Notes under the pieces: model-generated
The model's input: only the letters and a program-made list of their open reading frames with translations
What the model was told of the DNA's origin: nothing
The model's database searches: none
Shown: positions 63,781-64,000 of the stretch, piece after piece
How positions within the stretch are numbered: position 1 is the first letter of the stretch
How the letters are laid out: every line of letters begins with the position of its first letter
Assembly: GCA_947594835.1 (NCBI GenBank)
Contig: CANQEH010000003.1
Location: 1 to 64,000, forward strand
DNA from: an uncultured Acetatifactor sp.
GTDB taxonomy: Bacteria; Bacillota; Clostridia; Lachnospirales; Lachnospiraceae
Direction of reading: 5' to 3'
DNA length: 64,000 bases
Position numbers and translations under genes: made by a program

Positions 63781-64000
63781 TCAATTGTTGATCAGTTTGT
63801 CTTCTTCGTTGTTCCAGCTGTAGAGTTTTCTGATCTCTTCGCCTACCTTCTCGGAGGGGTGTTCGCTGGCAAGTTTTCTCATGGCCTTAAAGTGCACCTG
63901 TTTTCCGGCGGGGGACATATCCAGCAGGAACTCTTTTGCAAAGGTGCCGTCCTGGATGTCGCTTAAGATCTTCTTCATGGCCTTCTTGGTGTCCTCGGTG
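63781..64000 (-). CDS. ilvC: Ketol-acid reductoisomerase, C-terminal part (runs off window end)
   Basis: TEDTKKAMKKILSDIQDGTFAKEFLLDMSPAGKQVHFKAMRKLASEHPSEKVGEEIRKLYSW. Confidence 0.88.
   Translation of the reverse strand, partial: TEDTKKAMKKILSDIQDGTFAKEFLLDMSPAGKQVHFKAMRKLASEHPSEKVGEEIRKLYSWNNEEDKLINN

Noticed and set aside
63496-63966. 156-aa plus-strand ORF across the ilvC-proximal intergenic region
   Set aside because: Composed of palindromic repeats and antisense ilvC sequence; not protein-like
1-64000. CRISPR arrays, tRNA/rRNA genes, transposases, phage genes
   Set aside because: None recognised by eye; a tRNAscan-SE, CRISPR-finder and IS search would be needed to exclude them formally

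Overview
The window looks like chromosomal DNA from a moderately GC-rich Firmicute, probably a Lachnospiraceae-type Clostridium (inferred from gene content and order, not searched). Most genes lie on the minus strand. About 1-35 kb is mostly housekeeping: hisZ (partial), recU, pseudouridine synthases, a cell-wall amidase, coaD, rsmD, a topoisomerase IV-like pair, degV, recG, a DAK2 protein, Asp23, rpmB, a YtfJ/GerW-like protein, an HD-GYP protein, a PBP/FtsW pair, a U32 peptidase, zapA, ruvBA, a MATE transporter and leuCD. About 35-58 kb is a glycan-utilisation island: GH31 alpha-xylosidase-like, GH10 xylanase lipoprotein, AraC regulator, GH43, two tandem U32-like paralogs of unknown function, GH5 lipoprotein, and a long gene train with two solute-binding proteins, two complete CUT1-type permease pairs, a DUF5696-like protein, a Yip1-like membrane protein and an NHL-propeller membrane protein, but no ATPase. 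After it come a VanRS-like two-component system, a GT4 glycosyltransferase, a DedA protein and partial ilvC. The strongest candidates for an undescribed system are the double-transporter cluster and the tandem U32-like pair. Smaller observations include a G7 tract inside a predicted promoter spacer, a G7 tract at the 5' end of a membrane-protein ORF, an HD-to-YD substitution in the HD-GYP protein, an AT-rich insert in the U32 peptidase and a multi-hairpin intergenic element beside ilvC. No tRNA, rRNA, CRISPR array or transposase was recognised. All family calls come from reading motifs; no searches were run.
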